This document shows, piece by piece, positions 29,385-38,551 of a DNA stretch of 64,000 bases (positions within the stretch are counted from its first letter, which is position 1; each line of letters begins with the position of its first letter). This DNA comes from Methanococcoides alaskense (GTDB lineage Archaea > Halobacteriota > Methanosarcinia > Methanosarcinales > Methanosarcinaceae). The stretch is taken from assembly GCF_027594145.1 (NCBI RefSeq), contig NZ_JAQFFK010000003.1:558001-622000 (forward strand), given 5' to 3'. The notes beneath the pieces are model-generated. The model worked only from the letters and a program-made list of their open reading frames with translations, was not told the DNA's origin and did no database searches. The position numbers were made by a program, and so were the translations under genes.

Positions 29385-29456
29385 GGGCCCGTAGTGTAGT
29401 GGATATCACTTTAGCCTCCGGAGCTTAGAACCCGGGTTCGATTCCCGGCGGGCCCG
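29385..29456 (+). tRNA. tRNA-Arg (anticodon CCG)
   Basis: Acceptor GGGCCCG pairs with CGGGCCC; the T-arm is CCGGGTTCGATTCCCGG. The anticodon loop CTCCGGA gives CCG, reading CGG codons. The anticodon stem TTAGC/GCTTA has a T-T mismatch at the second pair. CCA is not encoded. An integrase remnant begins about 520 bases downstream, so this gene may be the integration site of an old element. Confidence 0.93.
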
Positions 29457-29482
29457 TCATCCACTCCTTTTTCTTCCGGAAT

Positions 29483-29890
29483 TTATAACTTATAAAGCTT
29501 TTCAAGATAACTTTTGATCCTGCAGTAGATGAAGTTCCTGTATCCTGTACTATCAGGGATATCGAAGGTCACTATTCCTTCCACATTCCAGAATACATTC
29601 TTGACTATCTTCCTCTCTTCCATATCATCCACAAAGAACCGGACCTTGCTAAAATCATCCACTGCCTGTCTCCAGTCGCCTGCTCTCATTTTAGACGGGT
29701 CTTTACTGCAAAGCACTTCAAATTGCTGCAATCCGAATGCATAGGTCTCAAACCATTGCCTGTCTTCCTTTGTCAGTGCAATGATCCCCTGCTTTGCATC
29801 ATCTGTCATCTGTTTGACAAGTAGGTCTATATCCTGACTTGTAAACTCATTCCTGTCAAATTTCTTAAAGAACACATCTAATTTTTCCAC
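29483..29890 (-). CDS. Hypothetical protein beside tRNA-Arg
   Basis: 135 residues, soluble, rich in Phe, Lys and Asp. No signal peptide or membrane segment and no motif that I recognise. The segment DDAKQGIIALTKEDRQWFET and the aromatic C-terminal half (FWNVEGIVTFDIP) suggest a compact alpha/beta domain. It reads toward the tRNA and lies at the edge of the accessory island; the function cannot be assigned. Confidence 0.6.
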   Translation of the reverse strand: MEKLDVFFKKFDRNEFTSQDIDLLVKQMTDDAKQGIIALTKEDRQWFETYAFGLQQFEVLCSKDPSKMRAGDWRQAVDDFSKVRFFVDDMEERKIVKNVFWNVEGIVTFDIPDSTGYRNFIYCRIKSYLEKLYKL

Positions 29891-29979
29891 AATTTTTTCC
29901 CCCTATACTAAATAATTATGTTCCCTATCAATAGATAAACATTCCCTTTATTTTTTCACAGATTTATTGACTCCTTATA

Positions 29980-30602
29980 TTGTCAAGCTGGCAGTATTAT
30001 CCAGGTAGATGGCAAAACTGGAATGAGAAGAATACAATTACCTCTAGTTGTCCTTCGGTTGCCGCCTGGGTGGACGTACATCCACACAGGGGCGATTCAG
30101 ATAGTTATGTGTGGATAAACCAGGGTAATATCAAAAAGTTCAACACATGCAATATATGGGCTATCTTATGATTCTTAGAAGATTAGCTCAAAGTCCAGGT
30201 ATAAATAAAAGAATTCATCCACATCTTTTCAGGCATTCAAGAGCTACCGAATTAGCAAACCATTTAACACAAGCTCAAATGGAATCTCACTTAGGATGTA
30301 TATACAGTTCGATGATGCCAGCGACCTATATTCATTTATCCGGGGTGCAGGTTGATGATGCCCTTTTGAAAATGCATGGATTAAAACAAGATAATCCAAT
30401 TCCTATATTGTCCTATCAGGTATGTGCACGATGTAAACATAAGAACGGTGCTACGTCTGACTTCTGTGCTCAATGTGGTGCAGCTCTCCGGGTAGAAACT
30501 GCAATTTCTATGGATGAGAAGCGAGAGGAACTTATGCTTAAGTTGATGGGGCTTGTGGAGAATGATCCGAATATTGCTAGGATATTGAATGGAGATTTGT
30601 AA
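29980..30602 (+). pseudogene. Decayed tyrosine recombinase (integrase) with C-terminal zinc ribbon
   Basis: Three segments in three frames join into the C-terminal half of an archaeal XerC/D-like integrase. They are VDGKTGMRRIQLP near 30005, then SSCPSVAAWVDVHP with SDSYVWIN (about 30040-30125), then the open stretch 30147-30602 with HPHLFRHSRATELA, the tail motif MMPATYIHLSG (catalytic Tyr) and a CARCKHKN...FCAQCG zinc ribbon. At least two frameshifts and loss of the N-terminal domain show that it is inactive. The 151-codon remainder may still be translated but lacks the first catalytic Arg. It marks an old integration beside tRNA-Arg. Confidence 0.8.
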
Positions 30603-30678
30603 GAAAGAACATATTAAATTATTGAATGGGGATGGGGGCTTTCGAAAAGTTTATAATTCCCCCATCCCTATATGAACT

Positions 30679-31722
30679 ATGGCAAAAAGACCCTATCGTG
30701 TAGAAGTCAATTATCCTAAAGATAAAAAACCAAGATATTTCTTAGTGAAAGATGTTTGGTTTAAAGGGAAAAAGAGTAAAATTAAGAAATCATTAGGCAC
30801 AAATCCTCCATCTGAAGATGACATCAAGCGATATACTGATGAATTTGCATTTGAAATTGAGTTCAAGGTAGCGGAGAAAAAAGCAGAATTTAGCAGTAAC
30901 ATGTTCAATTTTGATTACTTAAATCTAGAAAAAGTAAAAGAAATTGAAAGATTGAGGTTTTTGTACAAAACTTTCACTGAGCTTCTTACAACAAATGAAA
31001 TTGAAGCTTATGAACAAAGTTTTGAAATTAATTACGTTCAAGGAACGACTTCCATAGAAGGAAATACATTTTCCCTTCAAGAAGCTCGTGATCTTCTTGT
31101 AGATGGAATAATTCCAAAAGATAAACCACTAAGAGAAATAAATGAAATTCAAAATTTTAAAAAAGTAAAGCAATATCGTGATAATTATAAAGGTAAAGTT
31201 ACAATTGAATTTATAAAAAATCTGCACTACATGATTATGGATAACATCGATTATGAATCTGCGGGTATTTTTAGGAGAACTGATGATATTGTTATTACGG
31301 GATGTGATTTACAAGTTGCTCCCTCTTTATTGATTGAAGATGACTTAACTCTCATAATAAATGAATATTATAGTTCTATAGAAAATAACAAATATACATT
31401 TGAACAAGCTGTGCTATTTCACTACAAATTTGAGATGATTCATCCTTTTGCAGATGGAAATGGAAGAGTAGGTCGTGAAATTTTTAATTATATGTTGAAT
31501 CGTGAAAACTATCCTAAGCTTCTATTTTTAGGTGATGATAGGGAAATGTACATAAAATCACTAAAATATGGCAATAAAGATGAATTTGAACCCATGGTTA
31601 AAATGTTTGTAAACTTAATTTTAAGTCAGCGTTATGAGATACTCATAAAAAATCTACGGAAAGTAGTCATTCCTCAAAAGAGAGGTGGACAAATGAGACT
31701 TACTGATTTTGATAATATGTAA
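30679..31722 (+). CDS. Fic-domain protein (AMPylase-like), with auto-inhibitory motif
   Basis: 347 residues. The core Fic motif HPFADGNGRVGRE (around residues 254-266) is intact, so the protein should be able to transfer AMP or another nucleotide to a target hydroxyl. An inhibitory helix motif TTSIEGN (about residue 124) matches the S/T-x-x-x-E-G pattern that blocks activity in cis. The N-terminal 60 residues are a basic domain (KGKKSKIKKSLGTNPPSEDD) seen in archaeal Fic proteins. AT-rich codon use sets it apart from the core genes. Possible toxin or stress regulator; no antitoxin gene is adjacent. Confidence 0.9.
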   Translation: MAKRPYRVEVNYPKDKKPRYFLVKDVWFKGKKSKIKKSLGTNPPSEDDIKRYTDEFAFEIEFKVAEKKAEFSSNMFNFDYLNLEKVKEIERLRFLYKTFTELLTTNEIEAYEQSFEINYVQGTTSIEGNTFSLQEARDLLVDGIIPKDKPLREINEIQNFKKVKQYRDNYKGKVTIEFIKNLHYMIMDNIDYESAGIFRRTDDIVITGCDLQVAPSLLIEDDLTLIINEYYSSIENNKYTFEQAVLFHYKFEMIHPFADGNGRVGREIFNYMLNRENYPKLLFLGDDREMYIKSLKYGNKDEFEPMVKMFVNLILSQRYEILIKNLRKVVIPQKRGGQMRLTDFDNM

Positions 31723-31946
31723 TCCATAACCCTGATGGATCCTTAAGTGATTCCCTGGGCGCCGCTAAAACGTGCGGCTCCTAAAATCGCTTGCGTTTAA
31801 CTATGCGTCCGAAACGACAAATTAAGTTAAGGAGTCAAGTTCTTCGATGGTGTCATAGAAGTCTAGGATCTTGATCCATCTGACGGAAAAAACTTATTAA
31901 GAAACCCTTTCATAAATATCTATATCTATTATATGGGGGACAAATA

Positions 31947-32465
31947 ATGAGAAAAGAACTTACTATCTTATTGATACTGATAAGTGCATTTATGGTCATA
32001 GGGTGCACAGGTTATGATTCTGGGGATCAGGAACCAGTGCCTGAAAATGGTGGAGAAGCTCAACCCAATGCGGCTGAACTCTATGAGCAGATAACTCAAG
32101 AGGACAATTACAAAGAATGGGGTATCTGGCCTGGATTTGTCGAACTTAGTGAAGGCAAAGACATACACGGTGAGCTGATAACCATCTATGTGTCAGATAA
32201 TGCTTTCACCGCCATCGAGGATAAAGAAGATGTAATGCCCGATGGTAGCATTATCGTAAAAGAAGGCTACAATCCGGATGAGGAACTTGAAAGGGTCCTT
32301 GTGATGTACAAAGTAAAGGATTATGATCCCGAGAATAACGACTGGTTCTGGGCACTTTATTCACCGCAAGGTGAGGTGACTACTGAGGGTAAGGTCGCAG
32401 GTTGCATCGATTGCCATTCAGCAAATGAAGATAATGATTATCTTTTTACAGGCGATCTAAGCTGA
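31947..32465 (+). CDS. Lipoprotein with cytochrome P460-like haem domain
   Basis: 172 residues. The signal peptide ends in a lipobox VIGC with Cys20 as the lipid-anchored residue, followed by an acidic Pro/Gly-rich linker. The body (about 45-170) resembles cytochrome P460 family proteins and carries one c-type haem site, CIDCH, at 153-157. The protein is therefore likely anchored outside the membrane and exposed as a monohaem cytochrome. Redox partner and substrate are unknown; the family includes hydroxylamine- and nitric-oxide-handling proteins, but that role is not shown here. A clear hairpin terminator follows. Confidence 0.8.
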   Translation: MRKELTILLILISAFMVIGCTGYDSGDQEPVPENGGEAQPNAAELYEQITQEDNYKEWGIWPGFVELSEGKDIHGELITIYVSDNAFTAIEDKEDVMPDGSIIVKEGYNPDEELERVLVMYKVKDYDPENNDWFWALYSPQGEVTTEGKVAGCIDCHSANEDNDYLFTGDLS

Positions 32466-32496
32466 GTCCGTTCTACGGACTCTTTACACTTTTTCC
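32464..32496 (+). terminator. Terminator after the P460-like gene
   Basis: GAGTCCGT and ACGGACTC form a perfect eight-pair stem with a three-base loop (32464-32482), overlapping the stop codon. T-rich sequence follows. Confidence 0.7.
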
Positions 32497-33167
32497 AACA
32501 TCTCTCTCACATGTGCATGAGAGTCAAAGTTTTATCATTTTTAGAGAGGAAAATAGGATTAACCTCGATTTCTCTTGGAGTTTTTGAAAGTCATTTTCGA
32601 GCTGAATGTCTCAATAGTGAGACATAGTCCTTATGAGTGTACCTAAGGGGATAGGGTAAAAAAGCCACATGCGGCACTTTGTGGTGCAATCGTTGCCGAA
32701 TACAAATGCAAAAACTCTTAGATTGTTTGTTACTCGGTATCGTTAGAGATGATGCAATATTTGGGTAAGAGTACCAGCAGAACATATCTGTTCCAATGGT
32801 TCCACCAGAAATAATAAAGTTAGAATGGAAAATTTGACGAAATATCAAAGACTAAAAAAATTATGTCAAACTTAACTGAAAAAAAATGATTAAACATTTT
32901 TTAAATTTAACAAAATTAGAAAAAGGTAAATATTAAGATTTAGATGGGATTTGTGAATTCAAATCTAATCTTTCACATTTTAATTATTGCTATAGTTAGC
33001 ATCTACAATTTTCACTATAGAATTGCCTGAAATCTTATCCATCACAGCAATTCCTCATAATATTTCTGACACAAGAATGAACTCAAGATTGAACCCATGC
33101 TGTAGAATTAAGAAAGATTTAATTAGCATCAACTCAGCTTATCAAGTGATTTTAGGAAGGATTTTTA
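32497..33167. other. Gene-poor AT-rich gap before the Roco gene
   Basis: About 670 bases without a credible gene. A small hairpin GTCTCA/TGAGAC lies at 32608-32623. Reading frames are short and repeatedly interrupted. The minus-strand frame 32591-32848 shows no family features. The last 100 bases probably hold the Roco promoter and the site GGAAGGA before its ATG. Confidence 0.45.
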
Positions 33168-36100
33168 ATGACTAATGAAAAAGTAATGCAACTTATCCGG
33201 GAAGCTGCTCTAAATAATCTCACAACACTTTATTTATCTAACAACAAACTTACGCAACTTCCACCGGAAATTGTAGAAATCAAAAATCTCAGAATACTTT
33301 TCCTATCTAACAACAGGTTTACACAATTTCCAATGGAATTAGTAGAACTCAAAAATCTCATAGTACTTGATTTATCTAGCAATAGGCTTACGCAATTTCC
33401 AATGGAATTAGTAGAACTCAAAAATCTCAAAACACTTTTCTTATCGGATAATCAATTTACGCAACTTCCACCGGAAATTGTAGAACTCACAAATCTCACA
33501 ACACTTGATCTATCTGGCAATCAACTTACGCAACTTCCACCGGAAATTGTAGAATTCAAAAATCTCACAACACTTGATCTATCTGGCAATCAACTTACAC
33601 AACTTCCACTGGAAATTGTGGAACTCAAAAATCTCACAACACTTGTTCTATCTGACAATCAACTTACGCAACTTCCATTGGAAATTGTAGAACTCACAAA
33701 TCTCACAACACTTGAATTATCGAACAATCAACTTACGCAACTTCCTCCAGAAATTGTAGAACTCACAAATCTCACAACACTTGAATTATCGAACAATCAA
33801 CTTACGCAACTTCCATCGGAAATTGTAGAACTCACAAATCTCACAACACTTGATTTATCGAACAATCAACTTACGCAACTTCCACAGGAAATTATATATT
33901 TACAAAATCTCACAAATTTTCATTTAATTGGCAACAAGCTTAAGCAGCTTCCAATGGAATTAGGAGAACTCAAAAATCTCACAATACTTGATTTATCTGG
34001 TAACTGGCTTAAGCAACTTCCAATGGAATTAGCAGAACTCAAAAATCTCACAAGGCTTTATTTAGCCAGCAACAGGCTTAAGCAACTTCCAATAGAATTA
34101 GGAGAACTCAAAAATCTCACAGAACTTAGCTTAAGTGACAATCAACTTTTGCAACTTCCACCGGAAATTGTAGAACTCAAAAATCTCACAATACTTGATT
34201 TATCTGACAATCAACTTACGCAACTTCCACCGGAAATTGTAGAACTCAAAAATCTCACAGAACTTAGCTTAAGTGACAACAAACTTACGCAACTTCCATC
34301 GGAAATTGTAGAACTCAAAAATCTCACAACACTTGATTTATCTGCCAATCAACTTACGCAATTTCCAATGGAAATAGTAGAACTCAAAAATCTCACAGTA
34401 CTTGCTTTAGGTGCTAATGAGCTTACACAACTTCCAATAGAATTAGGAGAACTCAAAAATCTCACAGCACTTTATTTATATTTCAATAAGCTTACACAAC
34501 TTCCATCGGAAATAGCAGAACTCAAAAATCTCACAACACTTGAATTATCGAACAATCAACTTACGCAACTTCCACCGAAAATTATAGAACTTGGGTTGGA
34601 TTTTAAATTCAATTTCGCGGATTTTGATGGAATCTTTCTTCAGGAAAATCCTCTTGAAAATCCACCAATCGATATTATCAAAAGAGGAAGATCAGCTTTA
34701 GTCGAATATTTTAGTTCACTTGAAAATGAAGAAAAAATGCCCATCAATGAAGTAAAAGTGTTGCTGGTAGGATATGGTGGTGCAGGCAAAACATCTTTAG
34801 TAAAAAGGCTTGTTGATGATAAATTTAATGAGCACGAATCTCAAACGCCGGGGATTAGCATAACAAATTGGAATGTTACTGAAAAAGATAAAGATATTAA
34901 AATTAATCTCTGGGATTTTGGTGGACAGGAGATTATGCATGCAACTCACCAGTTTTTTTTATCAAAAAGAAGCCTTTACATTTTGGTTTTGGATGGTAGG
35001 AAAGATGAAAAAACAGAATACTGGTTAAAACATATAGAAAGCCTTGGTGGAGATTCACCTATTTTTGTTGTGTTAAATAAAATTGATGAGAATCCTGGTT
35101 TTGAGGTTAATAGGAAATTTTTGCAAGATAAGTATCCATCAATAAGTGATTTTTATCCTATTTCGTGTAAAGATAATGAAGGAATTAATATTCTATTTTC
35201 GGACTTAAAAAAAGAGCTTGTAAACATTAAACACATAGAAACTACTTGGCCTAAAAGTTGGTTCAATGTGAAGAATAAACTTGAAAACATGACTCAACAT
35301 TTCATAAGTTATAATAATTATAAACAAATATGCAATGAGGAAGGCATAACTGAAAATACTGCTCAAACAACATTAATCGATTTCTTAAATGATCTTGGAA
35401 TTGCATTGAATTTTAAGGACTTCGATTTAAAGGACACACACGTACTTGAACCCAAATGGATTACGAGTGCTGTCTATAAAATAATTAATTCTAAGAAGTT
35501 GGCAAATTGCAATGGTGTTTTAGATTTAAAGTTTATAGAATCTATTCTGCAGAATAAAGACGAGGATGATTACTATTATCCAGCTGAAAAATATACTTTC
35601 ATAATAAATTTGATGAAAAGATTTGAATTGTGCTATTCAATAGGCACAGAAAAGATACTTGTGCCGGACTTATTAGAAATCGGAGAGCCTGAGTTCAATT
35701 TCGATTATGAAGATAAAATAAGTTTCCTGATTGATTACAATGACTTTCTTCCAAAATCAATTCTACCACGTTTTATTGTGAAAATGAACGAAGATATCAA
35801 AGGTAACTTAAGGTGGAGGACAGGTGTTGTTCTTGAAAATAAAAAATATGATTCTTGCGCTGTAGTAAAATCGGATGACGATGCAAAAAAAATCTATATT
35901 GATGTAGCAGGGACTCAAAAAAGAGATTATTTTTCTATTATTCTGAATAACTTCAGAATCATTAATAGTAGTTTTCCAAATTTAAATGCAATCGAAAAAG
36001 TTCCTTTACCGGATAATCCAAAAATTGCAATATCATATCTTCATTTAATCAAATTGGAATCTTTAAAAAAGCCAACTTACATTCCAGAAGGGGCTGATAG

Positions 36101-36554
36101 AGAATACTCTGTCGGAAAATTATTGGGAAACGTTAACGTTGAATCTATTATTGAAACTAAAATAGCAGAAGGAGGAAGTACAATAACTCATATTGGAGAC
36201 ACACATTATCACAATGGTATGGAAGTAATTGGTGCACAAGGTCAAAATGCTCGGGGAAATGTCAACATGGATAACTTTTCACAAATTTGGCAGGTGAACA
36301 AAGAGAGAATAAAGCTTGGAGAATTAGCTGAAGAACTAATCAATCTTAAAGTTGCTATGCAAGAAAATGCTGAATCTGGTGATCAATATGAATCAATAAC
36401 TAATGTTGTACATGCAAAGGAATCTGCTGAAAAAGGAGATGGACCAATAACTATGGAATATTTATCCAAGGCTGGAAAATGGGCTTATACTATTGCAGAT
36501 AAAATTGGTGCTCCTATGGCTGTTGCTGCATTGGCAAGTGCATTAGGTTTTTAA
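33168..36554 (+). CDS. Roco protein: leucine-rich repeats, Roc GTPase, COR domain
   Basis: 1128 residues, cytoplasmic. Twenty 23-residue leucine-rich repeats fill residues 17-476. The Roc GTPase follows: P-loop GYGGAGKTS (535-543), switch motif WDFGGQE (582-588) and NKID (637-640). A COR dimerisation domain spans roughly 700-950. The C-terminal 150 residues contain a Gly/His/Asn-rich stretch (ITHIGDTHYHNGMEVIGAQG) and a helical end (AGKWAYTIADKIGAPM). These resemble the effector-associated tails of bacterial conflict proteins, but that is inference. Roco proteins are GTP-dependent dimeric switches; here the partner is unknown. AT-rich island gene. Confidence 0.92.
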   Translation: MTNEKVMQLIREAALNNLTTLYLSNNKLTQLPPEIVEIKNLRILFLSNNRFTQFPMELVELKNLIVLDLSSNRLTQFPMELVELKNLKTLFLSDNQFTQLPPEIVELTNLTTLDLSGNQLTQLPPEIVEFKNLTTLDLSGNQLTQLPLEIVELKNLTTLVLSDNQLTQLPLEIVELTNLTTLELSNNQLTQLPPEIVELTNLTTLELSNNQLTQLPSEIVELTNLTTLDLSNNQLTQLPQEIIYLQNLTNFHLIGNKLKQLPMELGELKNLTILDLSGNWLKQLPMELAELKNLTRLYLASNRLKQLPIELGELKNLTELSLSDNQLLQLPPEIVELKNLTILDLSDNQLTQLPPEIVELKNLTELSLSDNKLTQLPSEIVELKNLTTLDLSANQLTQFPMEIVELKNLTVLALGANELTQLPIELGELKNLTALYLYFNKLTQLPSEIAELKNLTTLELSNNQLTQLPPKIIELGLDFKFNFADFDGIFLQENPLENPPIDIIKRGRSALVEYFSSLENEEKMPINEVKVLLVGYGGAGKTSLVKRLVDDKFNEHESQTPGISITNWNVTEKDKDIKINLWDFGGQEIMHATHQFFLSKRSLYILVLDGRKDEKTEYWLKHIESLGGDSPIFVVLNKIDENPGFEVNRKFLQDKYPSISDFYPISCKDNEGINILFSDLKKELVNIKHIETTWPKSWFNVKNKLENMTQHFISYNNYKQICNEEGITENTAQTTLIDFLNDLGIALNFKDFDLKDTHVLEPKWITSAVYKIINSKKLANCNGVLDLKFIESILQNKDEDDYYYPAEKYTFIINLMKRFELCYSIGTEKILVPDLLEIGEPEFNFDYEDKISFLIDYNDFLPKSILPRFIVKMNEDIKGNLRWRTGVVLENKKYDSCAVVKSDDDAKKIYIDVAGTQKRDYFSIILNNFRIINSSFPNLNAIEKVPLPDNPKIAISYLHLIKLESLKKPTYIPEGADREYSVGKLLGNVNVESIIETKIAEGGSTITHIGDTHYHNGMEVIGAQGQNARGNVNMDNFSQIWQVNKERIKLGELAEELINLKVAMQENAESGDQYESITNVVHAKESAEKGDGPITMEYLSKAGKWAYTIADKIGAPMAVAALASALGF
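33216..34595 (+). repeat. Twenty in-frame 69-bp LRR-coding repeats
   Basis: Each unit encodes a 23-residue repeat of form NLTTLDLSxNQLTQLPxEIV. Many units are nearly identical at the DNA level (CTCACAACACTTGA, CAACTTACGCAACTTCCA recur), with strings of copies differing by only a few bases. Units 4-10 and 14-17 are the most alike, which points to recent expansion or gene conversion. Confidence 0.92.
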
Positions 36555-36559
36555 AAAGT

Positions 36560-37120
36560 TTAAATACTAATCACAAACTCCATAGCTAAAGCCCACCCAA
36601 CAAGCCGACTATACCTCATCGTGTTATGAGTAGACAGAACAGAAGCACGCTTGTTAATACCAAGCTCCTTGAACTCCTTGTTAAGCTTTTCAGCTTCCCG
36701 GATGGTTTCAACAACTACCTTTTCAAAGGTTGGAGTTCTTGATTGCTTTTTCTTTATTGGTTTCAGGTTCTTAGCCCTGTCACGATAACGGTGAATCATC
36801 CCGGAATCAATGAAATATTCTCCATCTATCTTCTTAAGACCAATGTCCAGAGCTGTAACTATGGAAAGCAAAGGATCTCTGAGTTGTTCCCATACTGAAC
36901 GTTTCTTGAAGAACACGCACGTATGATCGCTTCTGTTTATGTCTATCAATCCCTGTGTTCTTAGGGAACTGATGTAACGCCAGAGGGTACTTTTTGAAAT
37001 GTCAAGGTTATCTAATATATCCTGAAAGTCTGCACAGCCTTCGGACTGTAATCCTATGTATGCAAGGACCTTCAAGGCTCTGAATGGATTATCTTCTCGG
37101 GCTTTAAACTTGACAAACAA
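36560..37120 (-). CDS. Winged-helix DNA-binding protein of unknown role
   Basis: 186 residues. A helix-turn-helix/winged-helix lies at about residues 25-75 (FQDILDNLDISKSTLWRYIS with SSLRTQGLIDINRS). The rest is basic and helical, including RDRAKNLKPIKKKQSRTP. No ligand domain is recognised. It is convergent with the Roco gene, six bases apart, and divergent from purB. It may be the last gene of the island or a regulator of either neighbour; I cannot tell. Confidence 0.7.
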   Translation of the reverse strand: MFVKFKAREDNPFRALKVLAYIGLQSEGCADFQDILDNLDISKSTLWRYISSLRTQGLIDINRSDHTCVFFKKRSVWEQLRDPLLSIVTALDIGLKKIDGEYFIDSGMIHRYRDRAKNLKPIKKKQSRTPTFEKVVVETIREAEKLNKEFKELGINKRASVLSTHNTMRYSRLVGWALAMEFVISI

Positions 37121-37201
37121 AGTCTATTTATGGGTTTGTTGTTTATCTACCCACTATAGTTCATTAGTAAATCAATTCCACATCAAAGGAGACCAAAAGA
37201 C

Positions 37202-38542
37202 ATGGCAATCCATCCTATCGAATACCGTTACGGTACTGACGAAATGAAATATGTCTGGAGCGAGGCAAACCGCCTTGAAAAGCTCTTGAAGACCGAAGCA
37301 GCACTCTCAAATGCCGAAGCAAAGATCGGTATGGTGCCTGCTGAAGCTGCAGCAGAGATCGAGAAAAGCATAGCTCATGTAAAGATCGAGAGAGTTGCTG
37401 AGATAGAAGATGAGATCCACCATGACATGATGGCTATTGTTATTGCTATTTCTGAGCAATGCACAGATGACGCTGCAAAGTGGGTACACTTTGGTGCAAC
37501 TTCCAACGATATCCTGGACACAGCTACCGCTCTTCAGATGATGGATGCTGTGGCTATCCTTGAGGAGAAGACAAGGACACTTCTTGATGTATTGCTCACA
37601 AAGGCGGAAGAGCACAAGAACACTGTCTGTGCCGGCAGGACACACGGTCAGATCGGTGTGCCGACAACATACGGCTTGAGATTTGCTATCTGGGCAAGTG
37701 AGGTTGGAAGACACCTCGAACGCTTAGCACAACTTACACCACGTCTTCTGGTAGGTCAGATGACAGGTGCTGTGGGTACACAGGCTGCATTTGGTAACGA
37801 TGGCATAGAGATCCAGGAATACGCAATGGAATATCTCGGTCTTGGCAGTGTTGATGTTTCAAATCAGATAATCCAGCGTGACCGCCACGCAGAATTCGTC
37901 ATGTGGATGGCAAACACCGTGACCACCCTTGACAAGATCGCTGTAGAGATACGCACCCTCCAGAGAAGCGAGATCGCAGAAGTGGAGGAGAGCTTCCGCA
38001 AGGGCCAGGTAGGTTCATCCACAATGCCTCACAAGAGGAACCCTATCAAATCAGAACAGATAAGTGGTCTAGCACGTATCGTTCGTTCAATGGTCGAGCC
38101 GGAACTTCTGAACAACACCCTCTGGGATGAACGTGACCTCACTAACTCCTCCTGCGAAAGGATCGTTTTCCCTGAAAGCTGTGTCCTTACAGACCATCTC
38201 TTAAAGCTCGCAATAGGCGTAATCGAGAACTTGAGATTCTATCCTGAGAACATCCGCAGGAACCTCGACCTCTTACGTGGTCTTAACATGGGTGAAGCTA
38301 TCATGATCGATCTGGCAAAACGCGGTGTTGGCAGGCAGGAAGCCCATGAGATCGTGCGCAGTTCCGCAATGGAAGCCCATGAATCAGGAAAGCATCTCAA
38401 GGATGTCCTCCTCAGTAGACCGGACGTTACAAAGTATCTGACCGAATCCGACATCAACGATCTTCTAAATCCTGACATGTACATCGGTACCGCAGTAGCT
38501 CAGGTCGAGAATGTTGTGGAAAAGCTCAGAACTCAGGTGTAA
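37202..38542 (+). CDS. purB: Adenylosuccinate lyase
   Basis: 446 residues of the fumarase/aspartase superfamily. The signature SSTMPHKRNPIKSEQISG is present, with HFGATSNDILDTATALQ and AGRTHGQIGVPTT earlier. It catalyses two steps of purine synthesis (SAICAR to AICAR, and adenylosuccinate to AMP). AAAGGAG lies eleven bases ahead of the ATG. Followed closely by the FmdE-like gene. Confidence 0.96.
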   Translation: MAIHPIEYRYGTDEMKYVWSEANRLEKLLKTEAALSNAEAKIGMVPAEAAAEIEKSIAHVKIERVAEIEDEIHHDMMAIVIAISEQCTDDAAKWVHFGATSNDILDTATALQMMDAVAILEEKTRTLLDVLLTKAEEHKNTVCAGRTHGQIGVPTTYGLRFAIWASEVGRHLERLAQLTPRLLVGQMTGAVGTQAAFGNDGIEIQEYAMEYLGLGSVDVSNQIIQRDRHAEFVMWMANTVTTLDKIAVEIRTLQRSEIAEVEESFRKGQVGSSTMPHKRNPIKSEQISGLARIVRSMVEPELLNNTLWDERDLTNSSCERIVFPESCVLTDHLLKLAIGVIENLRFYPENIRRNLDLLRGLNMGEAIMIDLAKRGVGRQEAHEIVRSSAMEAHESGKHLKDVLLSRPDVTKYLTESDINDLLNPDMYIGTAVAQVENVVEKLRTQV

Positions 38543-38551
38543 GGTGATATA

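Noticed and set aside
32591-32848. Minus-strand 85-codon ORF in the gap before the Roco gene
   Set aside because: No ribosome site, odd residue composition and no family features.
33216-34595. Regular 69-base repeats resembling a repeat array
   Set aside because: They lie in one long frame and encode leucine-rich repeats; there are no unique spacers, so this is not a CRISPR array.
29457-37201. Second copy of the tRNA-Arg 3' end as an attachment site
   Set aside because: No stretch matching the T-arm and acceptor end was found by eye between the tRNA and purB.
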